Source of the DNA: Halorubrum lacusprofundi ATCC 49239 | Lineage (GTDB): Archaea > Halobacteriota > Halobacteria > Halobacteriales > Haloferacaceae | Length of the DNA: 64,000 bases | Direction of reading: 5' to 3' | Assembly (NCBI RefSeq): GCF_000022205.1 | Contig: NC_012029.1 | Coordinates: 1,364,001 to 1,428,000, forward strand | Part shown: positions 54,679 through 63,358 of the stretch, one piece after another | Position numbering within the stretch: position 1 is the stretch's first letter | Layout: each line of letters opens with the position of its first letter | Position numbers and translations under genes: made by a program | The notes under the pieces: generated by a model | What the model saw: the letters and a program-made list of their open reading frames with translations, nothing else | Told to the model about the DNA's origin: nothing | Databases searched by the model: none

Positions 54679-56439
54679 ATGGCCAACAAAAAGGAGGACT
54701 GGAAATCGGAGATGTACGGCGACGAGGTTCGCGAGAAGCTACTGGAGTTCGCGGAGACGGGGTTCGAGTCGATCCCGGAAGACGAGCGGGACGCGTGGTT
54801 CACCCGGTTCAAGTTCTGGGGAGTGTTCCACCAGCGCTCGGGCCAAGAGGGCTACTTCATGATGCGGCTGACGAACGCCAACGGGATCTTGGAGCCCGGT
54901 CAGCTCCGCGCGATCGCCGAGGTCGCCCGCGACTACGCGTCCGGCCCGGTGTCGAACCCCGAGTTCGGCGACAGCTGGATCGATCTGACGACCCGCCAGT
55001 CCGTCCAGCTCCACTGGATCAAACTCGAAGACGTCCCGGAGATCTGGGAGAAGCTCGAATCGGTCGGCGTGACCACCCGGTCGTCGGGCGGCGACACGAT
55101 GCGGAACATCTCGGGCAGTCCGGTCGCCGGCAAGGACGCCGACGAGGTGATCGACACGCTCCCGCTGCTCGAACGGTTCCAAGAGGAGATCCGCGGCGAC
55201 GACGACCTCTGTAACATGCCCCGGAAGTTCAACATCAGCATCTCCGGGACGCCCGAGGGCGGCGCGCAGGACGCGATCAACGACATCGGACTCGAACCCG
55301 CGAAAAAAGAGATCGACAGCGGGGAGACGCTCGGCTTCAACGTGCGCGTCGGCGGCGGGCTCGGCGGGCGAGAGCCCCGCGTCGCCCGCCCGCTGGACGT
55401 GTTCGTGACCCCGGACGAGGCGTACGACGTCGTCCGCGGGTTCGTCGAATTGTACCACGACCACGGCGACCGGCAGGTCCGCGCGAAGAACCGCTCGCGC
55501 TTCTTCGTCGACGATCACGGCACCGAGTGGATCCGCGACCTGCTCGACGAGGAGTACGTCGACGCCGATCTGCGGACCGCCGGCGAGGACATCCGCGACG
55601 AGTACACGTACAACGCCGGTCGGACCACCGAGGACGGGAAGCAGGACTACACCGGCGTCCACGAGCAGAGCGACGGAAGGCGGTACGTGGGCCTCAGCGT
55701 CCCAGTCGGTCGGCTGCCGGCCGAGGAAGCGATCGAGCTCGCCGACCTCGCCGACGAGTACGGCTCCGGCGAGGTCCGGCTCACGCGCCGGCAGAACCCG
55801 ATCATCGTCGACGTGAACTCCGACCGCGTGGACGAGCTGCTCGCGGAGCCGCTGCTCGCGAAACACCGGCCCGAACCGAACCGGTTCGTCCGCGGGGCGA
55901 TGGCCTGTACCGGCACCGAGTTCTGCTCGATAGCGCTCGTCGAGACCAAGACCCGAATGGCGACGATGCTCCGCTGGCTCCGCGAGAACGTCGACCTGCC
56001 GGACGACGTCGACCAGCTCAAGATCCACTTCTCCGGCTGCACCGCCGACTGCGGACAGGCCAACACGGCGGACATCGGCCTGCTCGGCATGCGAGCGCGG
56101 AAGGACGGCGAGATGGTCGAGGCGGTCGACATCGGCGTCGGCGGCGGGATGGGCGAGGAGCCGTCCTTCGTCGACTACGTCCAACAGCGGGTGCCGGCCG
56201 ACGAGGCCCCCGGAGCGATCCGGAACCTGATCGAGGCGTTCGCGGAGCGCCGGGCGCCGGGCCAGACGTTCCGCGAGTGGGCGGACGCGACCGACACCGA
56301 GACGCTCGCGGCGCTGTGCGAGCCCGAGGAGACGGACTACGTCGACCCGTCGCTCACCGACGCGAAGCAGTCGTGGTACCCGTTCGCCGAGGAGGGGACG
56401 ACGGCGGCGAATCCGGAGGTGGCCTCCTCGGATGACTGA
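54679..56439 (+). CDS. nirA: ferredoxin-nitrite reductase
   Basis: The 586-residue protein starts at ATG 54679 (a GTG lies just before). Siroheme/[4Fe-4S] cysteines are CTGTEFC (about 411) and SGCTADCGQ (about 453). The two ferredoxin-like and nitrite/sulfite reductase repeats are seen: WGVFHQRSGQEGYFMMRL, LTTRQSVQLHWI, GGGLGGREPRVA and GRLPAEEAIELADLADEYGS. It reduces nitrite to ammonium in six electrons from ferredoxin. Together with the neighbouring narK and nasA genes it completes nitrate assimilation. Confidence 0.93.
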   Translation: MANKKEDWKSEMYGDEVREKLLEFAETGFESIPEDERDAWFTRFKFWGVFHQRSGQEGYFMMRLTNANGILEPGQLRAIAEVARDYASGPVSNPEFGDSWIDLTTRQSVQLHWIKLEDVPEIWEKLESVGVTTRSSGGDTMRNISGSPVAGKDADEVIDTLPLLERFQEEIRGDDDLCNMPRKFNISISGTPEGGAQDAINDIGLEPAKKEIDSGETLGFNVRVGGGLGGREPRVARPLDVFVTPDEAYDVVRGFVELYHDHGDRQVRAKNRSRFFVDDHGTEWIRDLLDEEYVDADLRTAGEDIRDEYTYNAGRTTEDGKQDYTGVHEQSDGRRYVGLSVPVGRLPAEEAIELADLADEYGSGEVRLTRRQNPIIVDVNSDRVDELLAEPLLAKHRPEPNRFVRGAMACTGTEFCSIALVETKTRMATMLRWLRENVDLPDDVDQLKIHFSGCTADCGQANTADIGLLGMRARKDGEMVEAVDIGVGGGMGEEPSFVDYVQQRVPADEAPGAIRNLIEAFAERRAPGQTFREWADATDTETLAALCEPEETDYVDPSLTDAKQSWYPFAEEGTTAANPEVASSDD

Positions 56440-56572
56440 TCGGATGAGCGGTCCGGCAGCGGACGACGCCGCGACCGCAGCCGAGGAGCCGGCGACCGTT
56501 ACTGAGGACCCCACGGACGACCGCGCGCAACACGCGTCGGCCGACGTGGCCCCGGAGCTCTTCGGCTGGTAA
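56432..56572 (+). CDS. 46-residue microprotein after nirA, ending ELFGW
   Basis: An ATG at 56432 lies within the last codons of nirA and overlaps its stop by 8 bases. The frame encodes MTDRMSGPAADDAATAAEEP, an acidic middle, and ends DVAPELFGW before TAA 56570-56572. The start overlap and the distinct aromatic C-terminus suggest a coupled small protein, perhaps an accessory peptide of the nitrite reductase. I recognise no family. Confidence 0.5.
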   Translation: MTDRMSGPAADDAATAAEEPATVTEDPTDDRAQHASADVAPELFGW

Positions 56573-56608
56573 TCTGCGGCGGCGCGGCCGCTGAGCGACT
56601 TCCACTCC

Positions 56609-57031
56609 CTGTACGACGAAATTCTGTTTCCGACCGACGGCAGCGAGGCATCGAAACGGACGTTTCCGCACGCGGTGAGTCAGGCGGAGGCCTTCGACGC
56701 GCGGGTCCACGTCCTCTACGTCGTGAACACGACGTACGCCGGCGTCGGCGCCGGCGGCAGCAAGAACGTCAACTCCCTCCGCGCCGAGGGCGAGGAGGTG
56801 ATCGAGGAGTTCGAACAACTGCTCCGCGACGAGGACGTTGATGTGGTCACGCGGATCGAAGAGGGAGACCCCCACACGAAGATCACGAAATACGCCGACG
56901 AGGAGACCGACATGATCGTCATGGGGACGCGAGGGCGCAGCGGGATCGAGAAGTACCTGCTCGGCAGCGTCACCGAGAAGGTCGTGCGGACCGCCGACGT
57001 GCCCGTGTTCACGGTGCGGACGCCGGAGTAG
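56609..57031 (+). CDS. universal stress protein (UspA) with no ordinary start codon
   Basis: The frame encodes LYDEILFPTDGSEASKRTFP, VHVLYVVNTTY, TRIEEGDPHTKITKYADEE, MIVMGTRGRSGIEKYLLGSV and VPVFTVRTPE, a complete UspA domain with the GxxGS-type ATP loop. The residue before YDEILFPTDGS is normally Met and is coded CTG here. No ATG, GTG or TTG occurs between the preceding in-frame TAA (56570-56572) and that point. Either CTG 56609 or 56591 starts it, or translation begins at GTG 56675 inside the fold, or the gene is broken. Confidence 0.7.
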   Translation: MYDEILFPTDGSEASKRTFPHAVSQAEAFDARVHVLYVVNTTYAGVGAGGSKNVNSLRAEGEEVIEEFEQLLRDEDVDVVTRIEEGDPHTKITKYADEETDMIVMGTRGRSGIEKYLLGSVTEKVVRTADVPVFTVRTPE

Positions 57032-57068
57032 TTCGGGGCCGTCGGTTCTCACGCCGGCCGGAAGGACC

Positions 57069-57395
57069 ATGTCGCTCCCCGCCGTCCGGCCGGGCATGAA
57101 CGAGCGGATCACGTCGGTGACCGCGTACACCACGCTGGATCTCGTCGACGGGGCGGCCCTCGGCCACGACTGGACCGAGAACGGGTCGGGCGTGTTGAAC
57201 GTCACCGCGTCCGACGAGAGACCCGATCGGGTCGAACTGCAGTTCGAGCTCGACGGCCTCGACGTCGAGCGCCTCCCCAACCACGCCGACCGGGTCGACC
57301 TCACGCCCGAGCAGGCCCGGACGGTCGCGGCCGCGCTGACGCGGTACGCGGACCGGATCGAAGCGGACGAGGGCGGAAACGCCGACTCCGACTGA
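57069..57395 (+). CDS. DUF6360 family protein
   Basis: The 108-residue protein starts at ATG 57069; ATG 57096 (MNERITSVTAY) gives the core length. Typical features are ITSVTAYTTLDLVDGAALGH, GVLNVTASDERPDRVELQFE, LDGLDVERLPNHADRVDLTP and EQARTVAAALTRYADRIE. The family is haloarchaeal with no known function. It lies 38 bases after the UspA gene. Confidence 0.78.
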   Translation: MSLPAVRPGMNERITSVTAYTTLDLVDGAALGHDWTENGSGVLNVTASDERPDRVELQFELDGLDVERLPNHADRVDLTPEQARTVAAALTRYADRIEADEGGNADSD

Positions 57396-57467
57396 CGGCG
57401 CGGACGCGGAACGAGCGAGCCGCACCGCCACGCGATCGTTTAAGCCCGCTCGAGGCTACCGACGCCC

Positions 57468-58748
57468 ATGAGCGCTCTCGACGACGACGGATACCGCGCG
57501 TTCCGCCGCGACCTGCACCGCAACCCGGAGCCCGCTTGGCGCGAGTTCTACACTACCGCTCGGATCGTCGAAGAGCTTCGCGAGCGCGACCTCACGGACC
57601 TCTACGTCGGCCCTGACGCGCTGGCGACCGACGACCGCATGAACGTCCCCGACGACGAGGAGTTGGCCGAGTGGGAACAACGGGCCCGCGATGCGGGTGC
57701 GGACCCGGAGATCGTCGACCATCTTTCGGGCGGATACACCGGCTGCGTCGCGGTTGCCGAGCGCGGCCCCGGCCCCGTAGTCGGACTCCGGGTCGACATC
57801 GACGCGCTCCCGGTGACCGAGTCCGAAGACGCCGACCACGTCCCCGCCGCCGAGAGGTTCCGCTCGGAGCGGGAGGGGTACATGCACGCCTGCGGCCACG
57901 ACGCGCACGCGACGATGGGGCTCGGGGCCCTCGACGCGGTGCTCGACTCCGACTTTTCCGGCACCCTCAAGGTGTTCTTCCAGCCGGGCGAAGAGCAGGT
58001 CGCGGGCGGCAAGCCGATGGCGGAGTCGGGCCACCTCGACGACGTAGACTACCTCTACGCGGTCCACGTCGGCTTGGACCATCCCTCCGGTGAGGTCGTC
58101 TGCGGCGTCGACGGCTTCCTCGCCGTGCGGCACTTCCTCGCGGAGTTCACCGGTGAGCCGTCTCACGCGGGCGCGCGACCAGAGCAGGGACGAAACGCGG
58201 TGCAGGCGATGGCGGCGGCGGTCCAGAACCTCTACGCGATCCCCCGCCACGCCGACGGACCGACCCGTGTGAACGCCGGGCTCGTCGGCGGCGGCACGGC
58301 GACGAACGTCATCCCCGAGGAGTCGTATATCGAGGGCGAGCTCCGCGGCGCGACGACCGAACTGGCAGAGTACATGTCCCAGCACGCCGACCGAATACTG
58401 GAGTCGGCCGCCGAGATGCACGACTGCGAGGTGGCCGTCTCGACGAAGGGAGAGGCGCCGAGCGCGACGAGCGACGACGCACTCGCCGGGATCGTCGGCG
58501 AGGTCGCCGGCGGCGTCGCCGGCGTCACAGAAATCGTCGATCGCGCCGATCTGGGCGGCTCCGAGGACGCCACCTACCTGATGCAGTCGGTCCAGAAGCG
58601 CGGGGGACTGGCCTGCTACGTCGGCGTCGGCACCGACCACCCCGGCGGGCACCACACGAGCACGTTCGACGTGGTCGAAGGCGACATCGCGGTCGGGATC
58701 GACGTGCTCGCGGGCGCGATCCGAAAGGTCGCCGAGACGCGGCCCTGA
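57468..58748 (+). CDS. M20 family amidohydrolase (AbgA-like)
   Basis: The 426-residue protein starts at ATG 57468. Metal-binding and catalytic motifs are GLRVDIDALPVTESED, YMHACGHDAHATMGLGALDA, VFFQPGEEQVAGG and DHPGGHHTSTFDV. The lid domain includes AEFTGEPSHAGARPEQGRNA. A long N-terminal segment before GGYTGCVAV is typical of aminobenzoyl-glutamate hydrolases. It cleaves an amide bond of a small substrate; the identity is unknown. The C-terminal metal ligands are complete. Confidence 0.9.
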   Translation: MSALDDDGYRAFRRDLHRNPEPAWREFYTTARIVEELRERDLTDLYVGPDALATDDRMNVPDDEELAEWEQRARDAGADPEIVDHLSGGYTGCVAVAERGPGPVVGLRVDIDALPVTESEDADHVPAAERFRSEREGYMHACGHDAHATMGLGALDAVLDSDFSGTLKVFFQPGEEQVAGGKPMAESGHLDDVDYLYAVHVGLDHPSGEVVCGVDGFLAVRHFLAEFTGEPSHAGARPEQGRNAVQAMAAAVQNLYAIPRHADGPTRVNAGLVGGGTATNVIPEESYIEGELRGATTELAEYMSQHADRILESAAEMHDCEVAVSTKGEAPSATSDDALAGIVGEVAGGVAGVTEIVDRADLGGSEDATYLMQSVQKRGGLACYVGVGTDHPGGHHTSTFDVVEGDIAVGIDVLAGAIRKVAETRP

Positions 58749-58927
58749 AGCCGGGAGAGAGCAGCCAAAATCGAACGTCGGATTCTGCCGAACTCCCATT
58801 TTCAAGTTGTGAGGCGGACGGAACGGCCGATCACTGGAGACCGCGAATCCAGCAAACGACTATCGTAACCTCAGTTAGATCCGTCACCGAGGAAGCCGTT
58901 ATCCGGCCCACGTCGGTATAGACGAGC

Positions 58928-59371
58928 ATGAGTAATCGAACGCTACGGCTTCAGCGAGCCGACGAAGAGACGATAGCCTACGTCGAAACGCTACTGGACA
59001 AGAACGGCTTGCCTTCGGATGACGTGGAACCGGGCCGAAATCGGTTCTACATCGGATATGACGGTGACACCCGAGTCGGTGTCGGCGGCGTCGAGAGACA
59101 CGGGACGGACGGGTTGTTACGGTCTGTCGTTATCGAGCGATCGGCACGGGGGAACCGATACGGAACGGCGCTGTGCGAGGCACTGGAATCGAAGGTCGAA
59201 GCCGACGGCGTCGAACGGTTGTACCTGCTCACGACGACTGCGGCCGAATTCTTCGGGGACTGCGGCTACGTAGAGACAGATCGGACGACCGCTCCGAACG
59301 CTATTCGTCAAACGGCCGAATTCGACGAGCTCTGTCCCGTAACGGCCACGTGTATGGTGAAATCTCTGTAG
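58928..59371 (+). CDS. GNAT acetyltransferase, ArsN2-like
   Basis: The 147-residue protein starts at ATG 58928. The GNAT fold is seen in RFYIGYDGDTRVGVGGVERH, LLRSVVIERSARGNRYGTAL (the acetyl-CoA loop, altered to RGNRYG) and LYLLTTTAAEFFGDCGYVET. The tail TTAPNAIRQTAEFDELCPVT matches arsenic-resistance N-acetyltransferase ArsN2. No arsenic genes lie nearby, so the substrate is uncertain. Confidence 0.82.
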   Translation: MSNRTLRLQRADEETIAYVETLLDKNGLPSDDVEPGRNRFYIGYDGDTRVGVGGVERHGTDGLLRSVVIERSARGNRYGTALCEALESKVEADGVERLYLLTTTAAEFFGDCGYVETDRTTAPNAIRQTAEFDELCPVTATCMVKSL

Positions 59372-59444
59372 CGCCGTCGCTCCGTCGACATCCGTCCGCG
59401 GCTGAGATCAGAATACCCCCACGGAACGACGACCAGCGTCCGAC

Positions 59445-60815
59445 TCAGTACTTCGCGTCCGCGCCGGTCGTCTCGTAGATCCGGTCCATGATCGCGTCGC
59501 GCTCGCCCGTCCAGTTCGCCATCGCGGCGGGGCTCGTGGGGTACGCGCCGTAGTGGTCGAGCAGCTCGTCCGCGAGCGACTTCGTCTGGTAGAAGTTCCG
59601 GATCGTCCCCCAGTAGCCGAAGCTCTTGACCGCCGCCTTCAGCTTCAGGCCGAAGGACATCGAGGTCGACCCCTCGTACAGCGCCTCAGCGAGCTTCTCG
59701 CCCGGCAGCGACGCGAGCAGTCCCATCAGGTCGTCGACGTCGACCGCGGTCGAGAGCACGTTGTACACGTCGAGACCGGCGTATCGCCCGCCGAAGTGGT
59801 CCATTACGCGGGTGTTGTACCGCCAGAGGTTCTCCTCGCTCACGTCGCCGTCGGAGACAGCTTTCACCGCCTGCTCGCCGGCGTACTTGCCAGCGTACGC
59901 CGCGCCGGCGATGCCGCCCCCGGTGGTCGGGTTGACGTGGCCCGCGGCGTCGCCGACCGCCATGTATCCCGGCGCGACCGCCGAGTCGTACGGGCGGCGG
60001 GTGGGGAGCGCGGCGCCGAGCTTGTCTTTGACCTCCGCGCCCTCGAACTCGGGGCGGTTCCGGAGATCGCGTTTCAGCGCCTCGACGAGCTGCATCGGCT
60101 CCTCGTTCATCTGGAAGCCGAGTCCGGCGTTGATCTCGGTGGCGGTTCGCGGGAAGTACCAGAGGTAGCCCGCGGCGCGATCGGTCGCCTTGAACACCAA
60201 GGCGTCGTCCCACTCGACCGGCTCCGGCACCTCGACGATCTCGCGGTACGCCGAGCAGAACTGCGAGTACCGGACGTTGGTGTCGAAGGTGGTCCCCTCG
60301 AAATCCGCCTTGTCCTGCAGCAGCGACAGCGACCCGGCGCCGTCGATGACGAGGTCGGCCTCGTAGGTGACCGGGGTACCCTTGCGCTTGGCGCGAAGTC
60401 CCGTGACCCGACCGCCGCCGGTCTGGATCACGTCGTTGATCACGGTGTCGTAGTGGAACTCGACCCCGGCGTCCTCCGCCCCTGCGATGATCCGTCGCCC
60501 GTACTCCCAGCGGTCGATGACGGCGAGTTCGCCGGGAACCGGAATCTCGAGGACGGTGTCCTCCTGCGGAATCTCGAAGCGCCCGTGGTCGACGCCGGTG
60601 TTCGTGAACGCCGGCTCCAGCCGATCTTTCGGGATCGCTTCCGGGAAGGTATCGGCCCCCTTCAGCGCGTCGCCGCAGGCGATGTGGCCGGCCTCCTCCG
60701 CGTCCTTCCGCTCGACGATGACGACGTCGAGCCCCTCGTTCGCGATCGTCGCGGCCGCGTAACAGCCGGCGGTCCCGGCGCCCGCCACGACGACGTCGTA
60801 CTCGTCGATGCTCAT
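59445..60815 (-). CDS. geranylgeranyl reductase family flavoprotein
   Basis: The 456-residue protein starts at ATG 60815. The FAD-binding GAGTAGCYAAATIANEGLDV motif is at the N-terminus. Mid-protein marks are AGHIACGDALKGADTF, RWEYGRRIIAGAEDAGVEFH, LVIDGAGSLSLL and YMAVGDAAGHVNPTTGGGI. The family saturates geranylgeranyl chains of archaeal membrane lipids (digeranylgeranylglycerophospholipid reductase) and related isoprenoids. Paralogues exist in haloarchaea, so lipid or quinone substrates are both possible. Confidence 0.9.
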   Translation of the reverse strand: MSIDEYDVVVAGAGTAGCYAAATIANEGLDVVIVERKDAEEAGHIACGDALKGADTFPEAIPKDRLEPAFTNTGVDHGRFEIPQEDTVLEIPVPGELAVIDRWEYGRRIIAGAEDAGVEFHYDTVINDVIQTGGGRVTGLRAKRKGTPVTYEADLVIDGAGSLSLLQDKADFEGTTFDTNVRYSQFCSAYREIVEVPEPVEWDDALVFKATDRAAGYLWYFPRTATEINAGLGFQMNEEPMQLVEALKRDLRNRPEFEGAEVKDKLGAALPTRRPYDSAVAPGYMAVGDAAGHVNPTTGGGIAGAAYAGKYAGEQAVKAVSDGDVSEENLWRYNTRVMDHFGGRYAGLDVYNVLSTAVDVDDLMGLLASLPGEKLAEALYEGSTSMSFGLKLKAAVKSFGYWGTIRNFYQTKSLADELLDHYGAYPTSPAAMANWTGERDAIMDRIYETTGADAKY

Positions 60816-60966
60816 ACCACGTGCGTGGTCGCCCCTGTGGCAAAACTCTTTGTTCCCGATTCGGTTGTCTGTGGGACGACGCGGGAGGGAAAATCGGGCG
60901 GCGGCGCAGATCAGACGAGAGGAGAACGCAAACGGGTGGACCGGCGAGTGAGCCGCTCGGTCCTGT

Positions 60967-62019
60967 TCAGTCCTCCGTCTCGTAATGCTCGCCCGCGGCC
61001 TCAGGTAGGCGGGTGCGACCGACCAACGCGAGCACCAGGATGACGACCACGTACGGGATCGTCTGGACCAGCGTGTCGGGGATCGCGTAGCCGAGCTGCT
61101 GGAGCCGGATCTGGATCGCGTCGAGCCCGGCGAACAGCACGCCCGCGCCGAGCGTCCCGAGCGGGTTGTAGTTGCCGAACAGGTACGCGACGATGGCGAT
61201 GAACCCCTTCCCTTGCACCATCGTGTCGCCCGAGCCGATGAACTGGCCGATCGAGAGCGCGAGCGCGGAGCCGCCGACGCCCGAGAGCACGCCCGACAGC
61301 AGCACGCCGGCGTGACGCACCTTCGAGACGGAGATACCCACTGTATCGAGCGCCTTCGGGTTCTCGCCCGCCGCTCGCAGGTGTTTCCCGAACGCGGTGC
61401 GGTTCAGCGCCCACCACGAGGCCAGCGTCGCGATCACGACCATGGTCGCTGAGTAGTGCCAGCCGATGCGCGCGCCGAGATTCGGGGTGTTGACGCCGCC
61501 GAAGAACACCGTCGACATGAACGGCGCCAGCCCTAACGCGATGAGCCAGACCGCCAGTCCGGCGATGATCTGATCGGCTTTGAACTCGATGCAGACGATC
61601 CCGAACACGCCGGAGAGTGCGGTCGATGCGGCGATCCCGGCGAGGAAGCCGACCCAGATAGCCGGCACTCCGAGGACGGCGTTGCCGATCCCGACGACCG
61701 AGGCGACGTAGACGGAGACGAACGCCGAGATGATCAGCAGTCCCTCCAGCCCGATGTTGATGACGCCGGACTTCTCGGCGAAGATACCGCCGAGCCCGGC
61801 CAGCACGATGGGCGCCGCCAGCCGCGCCGTCGACGCCGCGGTGCTCGTCGAGAAGACGATTCCGGCGAGGTCGCCGGCGATCGAGCCGGGCAACAGCAGT
61901 CCCAGCAGGCCCAGCAGACCGAGCACCGCCGTGGTGCCCACAACCAGCGACCGCACGTAGTCGGATTCGATCAGATCGTCGAGGATCGGAATCGGCACGT
62001 CCGCGAGCGGGTTATGCAT
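60967..62019 (-). CDS. ABC transporter permease (nucleoside/sugar type), second permease
   Basis: The 350-residue protein starts at ATG 62019, within the final codons of the upstream permease (8-base overlap ATGCATAA). Eight or more hydrophobic helices are seen. The family is recognised from GIFAEKSGVINIGLEGLLII, GVFGIVCIEFKADQIIAGLA, WALNRTAFGKHLRAAGENPK and GKGFIAIVAYLFGNYNPLGT. It forms the inner-membrane channel with the first permease, for a nucleoside or sugar-like ligand. Confidence 0.92.
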   Translation of the reverse strand: MHNPLADVPIPILDDLIESDYVRSLVVGTTAVLGLLGLLGLLLPGSIAGDLAGIVFSTSTAASTARLAAPIVLAGLGGIFAEKSGVINIGLEGLLIISAFVSVYVASVVGIGNAVLGVPAIWVGFLAGIAASTALSGVFGIVCIEFKADQIIAGLAVWLIALGLAPFMSTVFFGGVNTPNLGARIGWHYSATMVVIATLASWWALNRTAFGKHLRAAGENPKALDTVGISVSKVRHAGVLLSGVLSGVGGSALALSIGQFIGSGDTMVQGKGFIAIVAYLFGNYNPLGTLGAGVLFAGLDAIQIRLQQLGYAIPDTLVQTIPYVVVILVLALVGRTRLPEAAGEHYETED

Positions 62020-63358
62020 CGGTCTCACCTCCCTCGACGGCGGCCGCGTCGTCGGCCGGCCCTGTGCCGCCCGATCCGCTCGTCTCCGGCCCGCTCGGGC
62101 CTCGCGAGCCCAGACCGGCGTACCGGCCGATCATCCGGAAGAACTCCGGCATGGCCACAAACAAGATGATCAGGCCGCGCAACACGCCGACGAGTTCGGT
62201 CGGCACGTCGGTGCGAAACCCGATCTCCAAGGCGCCACCTTTCAGGATTCCGAACAAGAACGCCGCCGGCAACACGCCGAGTGGGTTGTTGCCGGCGAGG
62301 ATAGAGACGGTGATCCCGTCGAATCCGAGCGCAGGGACCGACGCCATCCACCGCCCCTGAGACATCAGCACCCACACCGCACCGCCGACGCCGCCGATCG
62401 CACCCGAGAGCGTCATCGCCCGGACAGTCGTCGCCTTCGCGTTCACGCCGCCGTACTCGGCGGCGGCCGCCTGCACCCCGCTGGTACGCAGGTCGTAGCC
62501 GAACGACGTGTGCTCGACGAGGTAGTAGAGCCCGGCGATGAAGCCGATCCCGACCACCAGCGCCAGCAGCGCGAAGTCGCTCGACTGCGGGAAGAGCCAC
62601 GGAAGGAACTGTGCGTACTCGGGGACGTACTCGGTGGCGACGACCGAGGAGCCCTCGGCGCGGAATACCTCCAACACGAGCACGTACGCGACGTTCGCGG
62701 CGATGAAGTTGAGCATGATTGTCGTGATCACCTCGTTGGCGTCGGTGTACGCCTTCAGCGCGCCCGGAATCGCGCCCCAGAAGCCGCCGCCGACGGCACC
62801 CGCGAGGACTCCGGCGACGATCAGCGCGACGCCCGCGACCGGCCCCGCCGGGAGCAGCGGCGCCGCCGCGAGCACGGTCAGTGCGGTCGCAAGACCCCCG
62901 ACGACCAGCTGGCCCTGTGTCCCGATGTTGAACAGCCCGGCGCGGAACGCGACCGCGACGGAGAGCCCGGTGAAGATCAGCAGCGTCGTTTCCGAGAGCG
63001 TCAGCCCGAGCGAGAGGTTGAACGGCGTCCAGGCTGGGTCGATGAGCCCCGGCTCACCGACCGCGAACGGGTACCCGAGCGCGCCGTTGAACAGGACGAG
63101 GTACACCTCGACCGGGTCGTAACAGAAGCCGATTCCGGTGAGGGGCATCGTCCACGCCGCGGTGCTGCACTGCGCGACGCGTCCGGAGACGAGCACGATG
63201 GCGAAACCGACAATGATCGAGAGCAGGATCGCGGCGACGCTTATCAGGAGTCGTTCGGCGACCGACCGGTCGACGAACGGCGCGATGACGCGGCGGGCGA
63301 TCGACGGGATATCGTCAGAACCGGACCCGTCGTCAGACCCGGTGTTGGTGCGACTCAC
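62012..63358 (-). CDS. ABC transporter permease (nucleoside/sugar type), first permease
   Basis: The 448-residue protein is read from GTG 63358, overlapping the ATPase stop (GTGA). Its family is the BMP/nucleoside-type permeases: TLLIFTGLSVAVAFRAGLFN, IGTQGQLVVGGLATALTVLA, GALKAYTDANEVITTIMLNF and YGVNAK-like YGGVNAKATTVRAM. About ten helices are present. A long acidic C-terminal tail follows. It pairs with the second permease in the same operon. Confidence 0.92.
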   Translation of the reverse strand: MSRTNTGSDDGSGSDDIPSIARRVIAPFVDRSVAERLLISVAAILLSIIVGFAIVLVSGRVAQCSTAAWTMPLTGIGFCYDPVEVYLVLFNGALGYPFAVGEPGLIDPAWTPFNLSLGLTLSETTLLIFTGLSVAVAFRAGLFNIGTQGQLVVGGLATALTVLAAAPLLPAGPVAGVALIVAGVLAGAVGGGFWGAIPGALKAYTDANEVITTIMLNFIAANVAYVLVLEVFRAEGSSVVATEYVPEYAQFLPWLFPQSSDFALLALVVGIGFIAGLYYLVEHTSFGYDLRTSGVQAAAAEYGGVNAKATTVRAMTLSGAIGGVGGAVWVLMSQGRWMASVPALGFDGITVSILAGNNPLGVLPAAFLFGILKGGALEIGFRTDVPTELVGVLRGLIILFVAMPEFFRMIGRYAGLGSRGPSGPETSGSGGTGPADDAAAVEGGETDA

